The notes under the pieces were generated by a model. It ran no database searches. It was not told where the DNA came from and was given only the letters and a program-made list of their open reading frames with translations. Positions 8,861-19,012 of a stretch of 64,000 nucleotides of DNA are shown here, piece after piece (within the stretch, counting starts at the first letter, position 1; each line of letters starts with the position of its first letter). Origin of the DNA: an uncultured Methanobrevibacter sp. Lineage in GTDB: Archaea; Methanobacteriota; Methanobacteria; Methanobacteriales; Methanobacteriaceae. The translations under genes and the position numbers were made by a program. The stretch lies in assembly GCF_902770715.1 (NCBI RefSeq), contig NZ_CACXTS010000006.1, forward strand, positions 1-64,000, in the 5' to 3' direction.

Positions 8861-11164
8861 ATGATTTCGTATATCTGGAATCTTTTGAGGATAATCACTT
8901 ACGGGGGTGATAAGTTTAAGAAGAGTCCTAAATTAATATTGGGATTAATGATTATAATCTGTGTGATATTTCTCTCTTCCGTTTCGGCTGAAGAGATAGA
9001 TACTAATAGTTCACTAGAACTTTCGGATCAGATTCAAATAGAATCTTCTCCTTCGCTAGAAGAGGCTAAATTAGAAGTTATTGATGATGAAAATGAAGTT
9101 CCTGATGTGCCTGATTTAATATTTAATGATACAATATACATCGATTCAAAGAATGTGAATGATTATTTCAAAGATGGTGTTTTGGAATCCAAATATTCAA
9201 ACAAAATCTTTGTATTTTCACAGGATTTTGATAATCTGGGTAAATTGAATATCAGTGCAGAAAACGTAACTATTAGAGGCATCGGATTCAAATTGACTAA
9301 CACAGTTTTTGTATTGGATAGCAAGAATATTACATTACAAGACTTGAATATTGATTTAGATGATGAATTTGGAGAAAATGATGGTGCAGGAATATTAGTT
9401 TATTCAGATTATGCAAATTTAATCAATCTTAATATTAATTATGCCGTTCCCAATAATGTAGAGGCATATGGTATTTACGCTGAAGGGACTTCCAATAATC
9501 CAATTAGAAATCTTAGGATGTTTAACTCCAGTATTAACTTTGAAGGACACAATGATAAGGCAAACGTTTATAATGCTGCAGTTAAATTAGTCAATTGTAG
9601 GGATTCTCTAATTGAGAACAATTTTATCAGTTCACAATTACCTCTTAGGAACATTAACTTTGGACCAAATGGTGCGGAATTGGCTTCTGATTTAGTATTA
9701 ACCGTTGGTATGGAAGGTTGTAATAACGTATCTTTCATAGGAAACTTGCTTTATTCAGAAGTAAATCAGAGACCTGACTATGAATATCCTTCGTTGGATT
9801 GTATGCTGATTTCAAAATCGGACAATTCATTGATTGCGAATAATTCGATTTTCATGAGCGATTTTGAAACAAAACCAGGTGTGGATAATTATCTCTATGG
9901 GTTAGATATTTATAACTTGAATAATTTGACTGTTTTCAACAACAGTATTTCAATTATAACAACAGGAGGTAAATTAGCTGCAGGTACAGCATATCCTATT
10001 CAGATAACAGGTCCTATTTCAAATGTTTCAATAACCAAAAATGATTTATATTCATTTTCCAATGGGCCAAATATAGGTGTTTATTCTCAAAACTACTATG
10101 GTAGTACTTCACTATTGATTAATGATAACAACATTAATATTACTGGTTTGGCAGGAGTTCATGAATGGGCATTAGTTGCAGGAATAGAATCACAGGACAC
10201 ATTTTCAGTAATTCATAATAACACAATTGAAGTTCACAGTGTCGGAGATGTTTCCATTGATGATAATATCTATGGTGTAAGTTATCGTCAAAGTACATCA
10301 GGAGATCACAAATATGATATTCAGAACAATACTGTTTACAGCGATGGTTATTATGGTGTTAATCTGATAAGTTCCGTTGATTCAAAGGTATTGAACAATA
10401 TATTGATATCCTATAATCCTGAATTTTCTAATCAAACCAAGACCGGATTTAAATATGGAGATATAAATCAACATAAAAATTTAGAATCTTACAACAATAG
10501 GGTAATGAAAGCTTTTGAATATTTCTCAGGTCGTGAAAATGTTATTGATGGAGGACATGATTATAATTATAATCCTTCCAACAGGAATAACATTGATAAC
10601 AATTTTGACGGCAGGGACATATCAAGCGATGATACCCGAAAGAATTATTCTTACAATCCTTTAATTCCGGGTTCTTCTGATGGATCAGGAGTAGATGATG
10701 GTGATGCATGGTGGACAAAACCAGGAACCGAAGATGATTCTGAAAATGGAAATAATGATAATCAAAATTCACAGGGTTCCGGAGATAACGACGGTGATTC
10801 TTCAGGAAACTCAACAGGTCATCAGGTTTCTTTGAGTGAACTGTTGCGTAATTTCATGAATTCCAATACCGATGATGGTAAAGTCAACGTAACTTCTTAC
10901 AATGGACATAATTCAGAAGCTGTTGCAAATGCTTCAGAGGTAACACCTTCCGCTGAAGGTAAAGATGCTCTTGCAAGCCAATTCAAAACTACAAAAAGTT
11001 TGGACGTAGCAAGTGCGGGGGATTCATCAAGTGCAAGCAAAAAGGTTTATGAAATTGATGAAAAGAATGAAATCGACAAATTCATTCCATCAGTGTTCTT
11101 CATCATTCCTTTGATGATATTATTGTTAATTGGAATCAGACGTAAAAAATCAAGTTTCGAATAA
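8861..11164 (+). CDS. Adhesin-like protein with NosD-type beta-helix and C-terminal membrane anchor
   Basis: The 767-residue product has a signal-like hydrophobic segment (about residues 27-44, ending SSVSAEE). A right-handed beta-helix body (about 100-570) matches the fourth module of the preceding gene. A Gly/Asn/Asp/Ser-rich low-complexity stretch (about 590-660) follows. The protein ends in a hydrophobic helix and RRKK, the pattern of a C-terminal membrane anchor with a cytoplasmic basic tail. The start is uncertain: the ATG at 8861 has no ribosome site, while a strong GGGGGTGAT at 8902-8910 sits where a start codon would be expected at 8914, but that codon is TTT. If TTT is really a lost start, the signal peptide would have had a normal short n-region. 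A hairpin/poly-T terminator follows. Confidence 0.8.
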   Translation: MISYIWNLLRIITYGGDKFKKSPKLILGLMIIICVIFLSSVSAEEIDTNSSLELSDQIQIESSPSLEEAKLEVIDDENEVPDVPDLIFNDTIYIDSKNVNDYFKDGVLESKYSNKIFVFSQDFDNLGKLNISAENVTIRGIGFKLTNTVFVLDSKNITLQDLNIDLDDEFGENDGAGILVYSDYANLINLNINYAVPNNVEAYGIYAEGTSNNPIRNLRMFNSSINFEGHNDKANVYNAAVKLVNCRDSLIENNFISSQLPLRNINFGPNGAELASDLVLTVGMEGCNNVSFIGNLLYSEVNQRPDYEYPSLDCMLISKSDNSLIANNSIFMSDFETKPGVDNYLYGLDIYNLNNLTVFNNSISIITTGGKLAAGTAYPIQITGPISNVSITKNDLYSFSNGPNIGVYSQNYYGSTSLLINDNNINITGLAGVHEWALVAGIESQDTFSVIHNNTIEVHSVGDVSIDDNIYGVSYRQSTSGDHKYDIQNNTVYSDGYYGVNLISSVDSKVLNNILISYNPEFSNQTKTGFKYGDINQHKNLESYNNRVMKAFEYFSGRENVIDGGHDYNYNPSNRNNIDNNFDGRDISSDDTRKNYSYNPLIPGSSDGSGVDDGDAWWTKPGTEDDSENGNNDNQNSQGSGDNDGDSSGNSTGHQVSLSELLRNFMNSNTDDGKVNVTSYNGHNSEAVANASEVTPSAEGKDALASQFKTTKSLDVASAGDSSSASKKVYEIDEKNEIDKFIPSVFFIIPLMILLLIGIRRKKSSFE

Positions 11165-11193
11165 TTAGTCATTTGACTAATTACTTTTTTTTC
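11162..11193 (+). terminator. Hairpin plus poly-T terminator
   Basis: A 10-bp inverted repeat (11162-11171 with 11174-11183) overlaps the stop codon region and is followed by eight T. Confidence 0.7.
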
Positions 11194-11282
11194 TTATTTT
11201 ATATCTGTTTTTTAGATAGTTTTATATATCTTCTTTTTCATACCTTAAAACATTATTGACAAATTATAAGGGGTATTTGAAA

Positions 11283-14200
11283 ATGAAAATTAATAAAATC
11301 ATATGGATACTTTTCATTATCACGGTAATATTTACATTATCCACTGTTAATGCGTCGGATATGAATGTTTCTCAAGTGGATAATTTATCTGTTGTTAATG
11401 AGGGTTATGATAATGTTTTAACAGACAATCCTACAGATATTTATGTTGATGCTGTAGTAGGATATGATACAAATGATGGATTGGCTAAAGATTCATCATT
11501 AAAGACAATTAAGGAAGGAATTTCCAAAGCCAAGGATAATGACAATATTTATTTGGCTGATGGTGTGTATTCCGGTTTGAAAAATACCAGATTGGGTATT
11601 GACAAGTCATTGAATTTCATCGGTTCAAAAGATACAGTTATTGACGGTGAAAATGAAAACTATATTTTTAACATTACAAATGGCGTAAAAGTCACATTTA
11701 AAAATATTAAGTTTATTAATGCATTCAAATCACCGAATTCCTATTATAATACTTATATGGGTCCTGTTTATGGTGCCGCTTTGAGCATAAACAATTCTAC
11801 TGTTGTTGTAGATAATTGTTCATTCATTCATAATATTGGAGGCCACAATAATCATGCGGAAGATAAGGTTTATGGTGGTGCAGTAAGCAATTTCGGTAAT
11901 TTGACTATTCTTAATTCCTATTTTGAAGATAATACTGCTTTGTCTGCATCAGGTATGTTCTCAAGTGGTGGATCAATTTATAACAAAGGGGAGCTTTTGA
12001 TAAATAATTCCGTATTCAATAAAGCAGACCGTGTTGATTATGTATATGGTAGCGGAATAGCCAATTACGGAAATATGATTATGGACAGGAGCATTCTTGC
12101 AAATTTCACCAATGGAGGTCAAAGTAAAGGTGCCGCAATATACAATGATGGAAATTTCACATTATTAAATTCCATTGTTGAGAATAACCGTGTCGGCACA
12201 TCAAATTTCGCTTATGGTTCTGTTTATAATAATGGTAATCTGATAGTAAGAGGAACCGTATTCAGAAAGAACACTGCACAGTATATGTCTAACAGACTTT
12301 ATAAAGGATCTTCAGTGATATACAATATGGGTGATTTAAATGTTACATACAGTGCATTTATGGAGAATTTAAGATTTAAATGTAATAGAGAGGGTTATGG
12401 TATTACTTCCGATGTTTACAGAAGTTCAGGAAATATACTTTCTTTAGATAACAATTGGTGGGGCTCTAATGACAATCCTACTAAAGATACTTTAAGAATT
12501 CTCAGTGAAAGTGATGTAAACACTTGGTTAATTTTCAATGTAACTCCGGAATATTCAAAATTGAATATAGGTGAGAGCGGCGTAATCAGTGCAATGTGGA
12601 CAGATAACCTTAATCAAATACCTCAAATCGATTTGTTCCCATTGTTCAACGTAACATTCACTGTTGATTATAGTGATGTGGCAACTAAAGAGCTGGAAAA
12701 CGGAAAGGCTGCTTTCACATTTGATGATACTCAAACTAAAGGTCAATACATAGTTGAAGCCATTGTTGGCGATTTCACACAGGAGGTAATGGTTGATGTT
12801 GGAAAAATCTCATCTGACATTGCTGTGGAAAGCAACAATAACATCCTGTTTAATGAAACACTTCTCGTAAACATTTCCTTGACTGATGCAAATAACCGTC
12901 CATTAAATGGTGATGTTTCTGTAGAGTTTATGGGAGAAACATATTATCCTGATTTGGCAAACGGTAAGGCCACTTTGGAAATTGAAGATTTAAAAGCGGG
13001 CAATTACACTTTAAAAGTGATTTATGAGGGTGATGATGACCATTTCAAATCATTTTATACCAAAAGCATTACTATCAAAAAACTTTCTGTTGATTTGTCT
13101 TTAAATGTTCCTGATTTTAAAGTAGGTGAACAAAGCAGAGCCTATGTAACTTTGCTAACTGAAGGCGCTGAGGGAAATGCGAGAGTTTTCATTGATGGTG
13201 TTGAGCAAAGATTGAAAATAGGTTTAAAATATAACATAACCAATGACAGAACAGTATTGAGAAATATTGCCGACGGTGAGCATAATATTACTGTTGAATT
13301 CGTGGAAACATCTAATTTCTATTCCAAAACTGTAAGTGCCATTTTTAAAGTAACTCTGTATGATTCATCAATGAACGTTTCTGCCAAAGACATTAAAGTA
13401 GGTGAAACTGCTGTAATCACAATCACCGTCAATTCGGATGAGATGGAGGGTGAAGCGATATTAATCATCAACGGTCATGAGGAAACAGTCTATTTGGAAG
13501 GTCTTTCAACCGATGTCACTTTTTCCAATCTAAAGGCAGGAACTTATAATGTTTCAGTTTACTTTGATGAAAATCCTAAATTCTACCCAGTGAATGCTTC
13601 CACTTCATTTAAGGTTTCAAAAACACCATCCAAATTAGATGTAAACCTTACACTGGATGATAATGATGACCTTAAAGCAACATTGGCAATAAAAACAATT
13701 CCTAGTGATTGTACAGGTGTCATTAGCGTTTGGGTCAACTATAGGCAATACAATGTGACTCTTAAAAATGGTGAAGCCACAGTTGACATTGAATTGGACA
13801 GAGGATCAAATCTCATCTTTGTCGGCTATGAAGGTGATGACTATTATGAAGACTCCAACTGGAACACTACAATAGGAGTTGCCGACAAGGTTATCCTCAT
13901 TGGGAGGAATTCAACCGGATGGAGCTATAATGAATTTGATTATGCAATCAGATTGACTGAAGAAAATGGAGTTCCAATGTCCGGAATGAATGTCACAGTT
14001 GAATTTGATGGAGAAAAGCATAATATAACAACCAACGCTAACGGTTTGGCATATTATACCTTAAGATTACCAACAGGCACATATGACATATCTGCAACAT
14101 ATGGAAAGGAAACAATCCACAATACCTTGACCGTCAAGGGTATTGATTTTAATGTTACCAGTCAGGACATTGTTTATGGGGATGTCGAAGTCATAGAAGC

Positions 14201-16508
14201 AAGCTTTGACAGTGCCATTAAAGGTAAAGTCAATTTTATCATTGTTGGAATCTTAAACAAGACTGTTGATATTGTGGATAATAAGGCAACATGCAATGTT
14301 TCCGGATTGAATGCAAATAAATACACAGTTAAAGCAGTTTATATGAATGGTTATACAACCAAACAGAAAAATTCCAAATTCAACGTTGATAAGGCGACTT
14401 TAAACATTAATGTGGATATTAAGGATGTTGTCGCTAAGGATGATGAGATAATCACAGTTTCAAATCTATCAAATGCAACAGGCAAAATAGTGTTTGTTGT
14501 AAACGGCAGCACATATAAAAAAGGCATAAAAAATGGTGTAGCTATTTTGAATTTGTCCAAATTGAATATGGGAAGTTATTCATTATCTGTTGATTATGGT
14601 GGAGATTCTAATTATTATAATGCATCATATGCTACAGTATTTTACATTAAAGGACTTACAACTCAAGTGACTTTAACCATTAATAATGCGGCTTACGGTG
14701 CAGATTTGATAGCTAAAGCTATTCTTAATAAAAATGCTACTGGTACTGTAAGATTCACAACTGAAGACCTATCAAAAGATGTTTCAGTTAAAAATGGTGT
14801 GGCTACTTGGACATTCTCAGGCATCAATGCGGGAAAACATGAAATTGCGGTCAAGTATTTGGGAGACAATTATTATGTATCTTCAGATGACACAGCGGAA
14901 TATACAGTTTCAAAAGCAAAATCCAGCATGGTCTTATATGTAAAAGAGGTTTATCTAAATGAGAATATCAGAATATATACAAATTTAAGCGCCAATGCGA
15001 CAGGTAAGGTTTTGTATAGTATGAATGGATACTATTCCCCAAGAAACAAGCCTATTGTTGATTCTGTTTGTCACTGGTATATTTCTCCTTTGGATACAGG
15101 TAATTATACAGTTATTGCGGTTTATGCTGGTGACGATAATTATTATGGATGCAATGTGACATTCATTCTTAAGGTTACTCAAATAAGAACCCTATTGGAT
15201 GTCGAGATTAATGATGCCGGTTTGAATGATAGGGTTTCTGCAAAAATTAATTTAAAGTCAGTTGATGGTGTAAAACTCTCTGATGATATTGTTTTAAAGG
15301 TTAATGACAAGTCTTATGATATTTCAGTTGAAAATGGTGAATCGACAGTTGTTTTAGGAAAATTACCTGCGGGCAATTATACTTTTGAAGCAACTTATAA
15401 AGGATTTGCCAATTACTCAAAAGCTTCATCCAAAGGCAAATTCGAAGTAAAAGACACTCTTTTAGATGTAGTCTTAACATCCAATAATGTAACTAAATAT
15501 TATAAGGGAAGTGGAAATCTCATAGTTTCATTATCATCTTCAAAAGGCAAAGCCATTGAGGGTAATGTAATCACTGTCAAAATCAATGGTAAAACTTACA
15601 CTGGTGTTACTGACTCATCTGGTAAAGCTTCATTTAACATTGATTTAAGTTCTGGTAAATATACTGCTGTAATTGAATCTAGCGAAACTAAAACTTATCA
15701 TTCTGCCTCAACAAAAGCTTCAGTAACCATTAATCCTACTGTTGAAGGAATTGATGTCGTAAAATTGGAAGGTAGCGATACTTTATATTATGCGATATTT
15801 TCAGATTCTAACGGCAAAGTTTTGGCAAATAAGAAGCTTCAACTTAAAATTGGTTCAAAATCTTTATCCGTAACTACCTTGCCTAATGGTATTGTAAGAG
15901 TTAACATTGATGTGAATGTCGGAACTTATTCAATTGTTGCAACCAATCCCGTTACTGGTGAAAAGGCAACAAATACTTTATTTGTTTTCAATTACCTTAT
16001 GGGAAATAAGGATCTTACAAAATACTATAAGGGCAGTCAAAGCTATAAGGTAAGGGCTTATGGGGCTAATGGAAAGCCGGTTGGTGCAGGTCAAATCGTT
16101 AAGATTAAAGTCCATGGAGTAACATATAATGTTAAAACAGATAAAAAAGGTTATGCAACTTTGAAAATCAATTTGAAACCTGGAAAATACACTATTAAAG
16201 CTACATATAAGAAATATACTGTAACTAATAAGATTAAGGTTAAATCAACATTGATTACAAAGAACTTATCCAAAAAGAAATCTAAAAAAATCAAGTATAC
16301 TGCAAAACTTTTAAGCACTAAGGGCAATCCTTTGAAAGGCAAAAAGATTACCTTCAAATTCAAAGGCAAAACATACAAGGCTATAACCAACAAAAAGGGA
16401 ATAGCCACAATTACCATCAAAGCCAGTAAATTGAAAGTTGGCAAACATGTTATATATACTTCATATGGAAAGTTAAAAATGAAAAATACTATTTCAATTA
16501 AAAAATAA
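11283..16508 (+). CDS. Large adhesin-like protein with Lys-rich C-terminal Ig-like domains
   Basis: The start was set at the ATG at 11283, 8-9 bases after AAGGGG; an in-frame TTG at 11256 has no site. The 1741-residue product has a signal peptide (cut near VNASD). A beta-helix domain (about 45-400) opens with YVDAVVGYDTNDG and closes with NNWWGSNDNP near residue 390. About twelve degenerate Ig-like repeats follow (about 470-1570), each with a GxYxxxxxYxGD-like strand pair. The last 170 residues begin with LTKYYKGS and are very Lys-rich. That tail recurs in the adhesin at 17343, so it looks like a shared retention domain that could bind the wall electrostatically; this is inference. Like its neighbours it should be exported and act at the cell surface. 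Confidence 0.9.
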   Translation: MKINKIIWILFIITVIFTLSTVNASDMNVSQVDNLSVVNEGYDNVLTDNPTDIYVDAVVGYDTNDGLAKDSSLKTIKEGISKAKDNDNIYLADGVYSGLKNTRLGIDKSLNFIGSKDTVIDGENENYIFNITNGVKVTFKNIKFINAFKSPNSYYNTYMGPVYGAALSINNSTVVVDNCSFIHNIGGHNNHAEDKVYGGAVSNFGNLTILNSYFEDNTALSASGMFSSGGSIYNKGELLINNSVFNKADRVDYVYGSGIANYGNMIMDRSILANFTNGGQSKGAAIYNDGNFTLLNSIVENNRVGTSNFAYGSVYNNGNLIVRGTVFRKNTAQYMSNRLYKGSSVIYNMGDLNVTYSAFMENLRFKCNREGYGITSDVYRSSGNILSLDNNWWGSNDNPTKDTLRILSESDVNTWLIFNVTPEYSKLNIGESGVISAMWTDNLNQIPQIDLFPLFNVTFTVDYSDVATKELENGKAAFTFDDTQTKGQYIVEAIVGDFTQEVMVDVGKISSDIAVESNNNILFNETLLVNISLTDANNRPLNGDVSVEFMGETYYPDLANGKATLEIEDLKAGNYTLKVIYEGDDDHFKSFYTKSITIKKLSVDLSLNVPDFKVGEQSRAYVTLLTEGAEGNARVFIDGVEQRLKIGLKYNITNDRTVLRNIADGEHNITVEFVETSNFYSKTVSAIFKVTLYDSSMNVSAKDIKVGETAVITITVNSDEMEGEAILIINGHEETVYLEGLSTDVTFSNLKAGTYNVSVYFDENPKFYPVNASTSFKVSKTPSKLDVNLTLDDNDDLKATLAIKTIPSDCTGVISVWVNYRQYNVTLKNGEATVDIELDRGSNLIFVGYEGDDYYEDSNWNTTIGVADKVILIGRNSTGWSYNEFDYAIRLTEENGVPMSGMNVTVEFDGEKHNITTNANGLAYYTLRLPTGTYDISATYGKETIHNTLTVKGIDFNVTSQDIVYGDVEVIEASFDSAIKGKVNFIIVGILNKTVDIVDNKATCNVSGLNANKYTVKAVYMNGYTTKQKNSKFNVDKATLNINVDIKDVVAKDDEIITVSNLSNATGKIVFVVNGSTYKKGIKNGVAILNLSKLNMGSYSLSVDYGGDSNYYNASYATVFYIKGLTTQVTLTINNAAYGADLIAKAILNKNATGTVRFTTEDLSKDVSVKNGVATWTFSGINAGKHEIAVKYLGDNYYVSSDDTAEYTVSKAKSSMVLYVKEVYLNENIRIYTNLSANATGKVLYSMNGYYSPRNKPIVDSVCHWYISPLDTGNYTVIAVYAGDDNYYGCNVTFILKVTQIRTLLDVEINDAGLNDRVSAKINLKSVDGVKLSDDIVLKVNDKSYDISVENGESTVVLGKLPAGNYTFEATYKGFANYSKASSKGKFEVKDTLLDVVLTSNNVTKYYKGSGNLIVSLSSSKGKAIEGNVITVKINGKTYTGVTDSSGKASFNIDLSSGKYTAVIESSETKTYHSASTKASVTINPTVEGIDVVKLEGSDTLYYAIFSDSNGKVLANKKLQLKIGSKSLSVTTLPNGIVRVNIDVNVGTYSIVATNPVTGEKATNTLFVFNYLMGNKDLTKYYKGSQSYKVRAYGANGKPVGAGQIVKIKVHGVTYNVKTDKKGYATLKINLKPGKYTIKATYKKYTVTNKIKVKSTLITKNLSKKKSKKIKYTAKLLSTKGNPLKGKKITFKFKGKTYKAITNKKGIATITIKASKLKVGKHVIYTSYGKLKMKNTISIKK

Positions 16509-16705
16509 ATTCATTTTTTAACTTTTTTATTTTTTTTATGTAGATGCCATAACTTCAATTTATTATTTTTTTTCTTAACTTTATTTATTTATTAGAAAAT
16601 GCTCATTTTAATGCAACTTATTAAATACAACTATTGAATAATTAAAGCTATTCTCATTTAAATCGAATGAAAACTTTTATTAATTTTTCCAACTAATTAT
16701 TAATC

Positions 16706-17125
16706 ATGATTTTTAAACTTCAAACTAAAGGCCATAAAAATGTGACTTCCCTGCACAAATCAACTTTTGAGGTAACAAAGGATGTTGAAATTGGTCCAAC
16801 TGCAGATTGCATTATCGGAACGGACATGGACAAATCAATGTTAAATTTCCCTCAGGAGTTTAAAGATAAAATAGCTAATTCTAATACAAAAATAACTGTT
16901 GTTTTGGATACAGAAAATGGGCATGATGAAATCACTGGCTTTGGTCATGAAGATTTGACCTTAACACATCCAACAGACATTGTTTGCCGAACCAGTGATT
17001 ATACTTGTTCACGCACATTGATGATTAAATCAGACAAGGCTGCAAAGGATCTTGATGAAAGGCTTATTGATGATTTAAAAAATGAAAAGATTATGGATGT
17101 GACTATAAAATTAAGTGAAAAATAG
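16706..17125 (+). CDS. DUF371 family protein
   Basis: The 139-residue protein fits the archaeal DUF371 family from end to end. It has the GHKNVTSLHKSTFEVTKD block near the N-terminus (family: GHpNvxaTHktTlEiTK), an ADCIIGT segment, a GHEDLTLTHP strand, and a C-terminal R-T-L-M-I-K-S-D-KAA-D-LDERLIDDL helix. The function of the family is unknown, and no catalytic residues can be assigned. It is a small soluble cytoplasmic protein, with no ribosome site ahead of the ATG and a TTAACTT/AAGTTAA hairpin just after the stop. It separates two adhesin genes but is a conserved core archaeal gene, so the island is not one continuous insertion. Confidence 0.85.
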   Translation: MIFKLQTKGHKNVTSLHKSTFEVTKDVEIGPTADCIIGTDMDKSMLNFPQEFKDKIANSNTKITVVLDTENGHDEITGFGHEDLTLTHPTDIVCRTSDYTCSRTLMIKSDKAAKDLDERLIDDLKNEKIMDVTIKLSEK

Positions 17126-17179
17126 TTAACTTTATATAAGTTAAAAAATATACTTTTTTATAACTACTTTTGTTTTTAT

Positions 17180-17263
<84 letters not shown>

Positions 17264-17342
17264 CTATTTAACTAATTTTTTTAAAACTATTTAATGTATG
17301 ATTATCAAATATACTTTACAGTTGTTAAACTGGAGGAATATT

Positions 17343-18923
17343 TTGATAAAAAAATTAATTTTTGCATTGTCAATTCTAATTTTAGTTTCCATATCTTGCG
17401 TCAGTGCAGATGAACTAAATGAAACTTCAAATGCCACTGCGGAGGTTGATGTTTCCAGCTTTGAAGATTTGGCAATAAAAGTCAATGACACCTTGGAAAA
17501 CCAGACATTAACCCTTGATTGTGATTATGAATATCAAAACGGCTCCATAAAAGGAGTGGTGATTTCAAAACCAATAACAATTGATGGAGCGGGACACACT
17601 TTAGATGGAAAAAAAGTATCCAGAATGTTCAACATCACTGCAAATAATGTAATTTTGAAAAATATAAAGTTCATAAACGGTAATGCCCTTGGAAGCTATG
17701 AAAAGATTTATGGCGGAGGTGCAATCTACTGGAGTGGATCCAACGGCTTGGTGGAAAACTGCAGCTTCACAAACAATACCGGAAGCGGCATTGAAAACGA
17801 TCCATTCGACAAGGAAGAGGTTACTATTACCGAAGACGGAATGGTAATACACACTATAAGAATGAGGCCGATGGGCTGTAAGATTAATGAAGGCGGAGCT
17901 ATTGTGTGGACAGGCGAAAATGGAACTGTTTCTAATTGCAATTTCACACATAATGGTGTAGGATATCCTGACAGCGGTGGTGCAATCTGCTGGAGAGGAA
18001 ATGATGGGAAAGTGTTGAACTCTAAATTCTTCGACAATTATGCATGGTGCGGAGCTGCAATATGCTGGGTTGGAGATAATGGTAAAATATTATTCTCAAA
18101 ATTCCTGAATGATGGAATTTCAGATCAGGGCCTGTTCTGGTTTGGGCAAAATGGTGTAATCAGCAATTCAATATTGCTTGAATCCGCTAAAAGGGGCGTA
18201 ATTCATTATTCCAGCGCAACTTTTGATGCAAACAATAATTTCTGGGGAGATACAATAGACAATCCCAATAAATTTATTAAAGCGGCCAATGTAACAAAAT
18301 GGTTTGTTGCAAATATCACTGGCGGTCATGACTTTACAAAGGATTTTGACAATTTGGAAATTAACAATGGTTCCTTTTATCTTTTCAAGAAATCTATTTT
18401 GCCGGTTGATAAATCTAAAATAAAATCCAATGACCTGACTAAATATTATAAAAACTCTAAACAATTCAAAGTACGTGTTTATGGTGAAAATGGCAAATTA
18501 GCTATTGGAAAATATATCAAATTTACAATCGGAAAGCATATAGATAAAATCAAAGTAGACAAGAGAGGATATGCTTCATTGAAAATCAATAAGAAGCCTG
18601 GAACTTATACAGTTAAAATTTCCTATGGTAAAATCAATGTTAAAAATAAGATTACCATTAAATCTACTTTAAAAACTAAAAATGTAAATAAGAAATTTAA
18701 AAAATTAGGAAAATTCACTGTAAAAGTCCTAAATTCAAAAGGCAAGCCTTATTCCATACAGGTTGTTAAAATTAAATTTAAAGGTGAAACCTACAAACTT
18801 AAAACCAATAAAAATGGAATTGCTACCTTGAAATTATCTAAAAAATTAAAGCTTGGTAAACACACAATTAAAACAACTTGCAACGGTTTAACAAATTCTA
18901 ATAAAATTATCGTTAAAAAATAA
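17343..18923 (+). CDS. Adhesin-like protein, short beta-helix with Lys-rich tail
   Basis: The best start is TTG at 17343, five bases after GGAGGA (17332-17337); this gives a normal signal peptide (IKKLIFALS... cut near VSADE). The ATG at 17298 would add 15 residues and lacks a site. The 526-residue product has a beta-helix body with repeated GGAIxWxGxNG turns (about 100-300) and NNFWG near residue 297, a variant of the NNWWG motif. It then has two Lys-rich Ig-like domains (about 364-526) starting LTKYYKNS and closely related to the tail of the 11283 gene. It is probably exported and held at the wall; the partner is unknown. It is the shortest complete member of the cluster. Confidence 0.85.
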   Translation: MIKKLIFALSILILVSISCVSADELNETSNATAEVDVSSFEDLAIKVNDTLENQTLTLDCDYEYQNGSIKGVVISKPITIDGAGHTLDGKKVSRMFNITANNVILKNIKFINGNALGSYEKIYGGGAIYWSGSNGLVENCSFTNNTGSGIENDPFDKEEVTITEDGMVIHTIRMRPMGCKINEGGAIVWTGENGTVSNCNFTHNGVGYPDSGGAICWRGNDGKVLNSKFFDNYAWCGAAICWVGDNGKILFSKFLNDGISDQGLFWFGQNGVISNSILLESAKRGVIHYSSATFDANNNFWGDTIDNPNKFIKAANVTKWFVANITGGHDFTKDFDNLEINNGSFYLFKKSILPVDKSKIKSNDLTKYYKNSKQFKVRVYGENGKLAIGKYIKFTIGKHIDKIKVDKRGYASLKINKKPGTYTVKISYGKINVKNKITIKSTLKTKNVNKKFKKLGKFTVKVLNSKGKPYSIQVVKIKFKGETYKLKTNKNGIATLKLSKKLKLGKHTIKTTCNGLTNSNKIIVKK

Positions 18924-19012
18924 CAGGTAATTTTATTTTATCTTTTTTTTACTAAATTATTTAAATAACTAAATTAAAATTATAAATAATTAAACTTATT
19001 TGGTGATAAATC

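Noticed and set aside
17125-17143. Palindrome after DUF371 considered as an attachment site next to the tRNA
   Set aside because: It is a simple TTAACTT/AAGTTAA hairpin, no integrase is present, and no duplicate of the tRNA 3' end was seen in the window.
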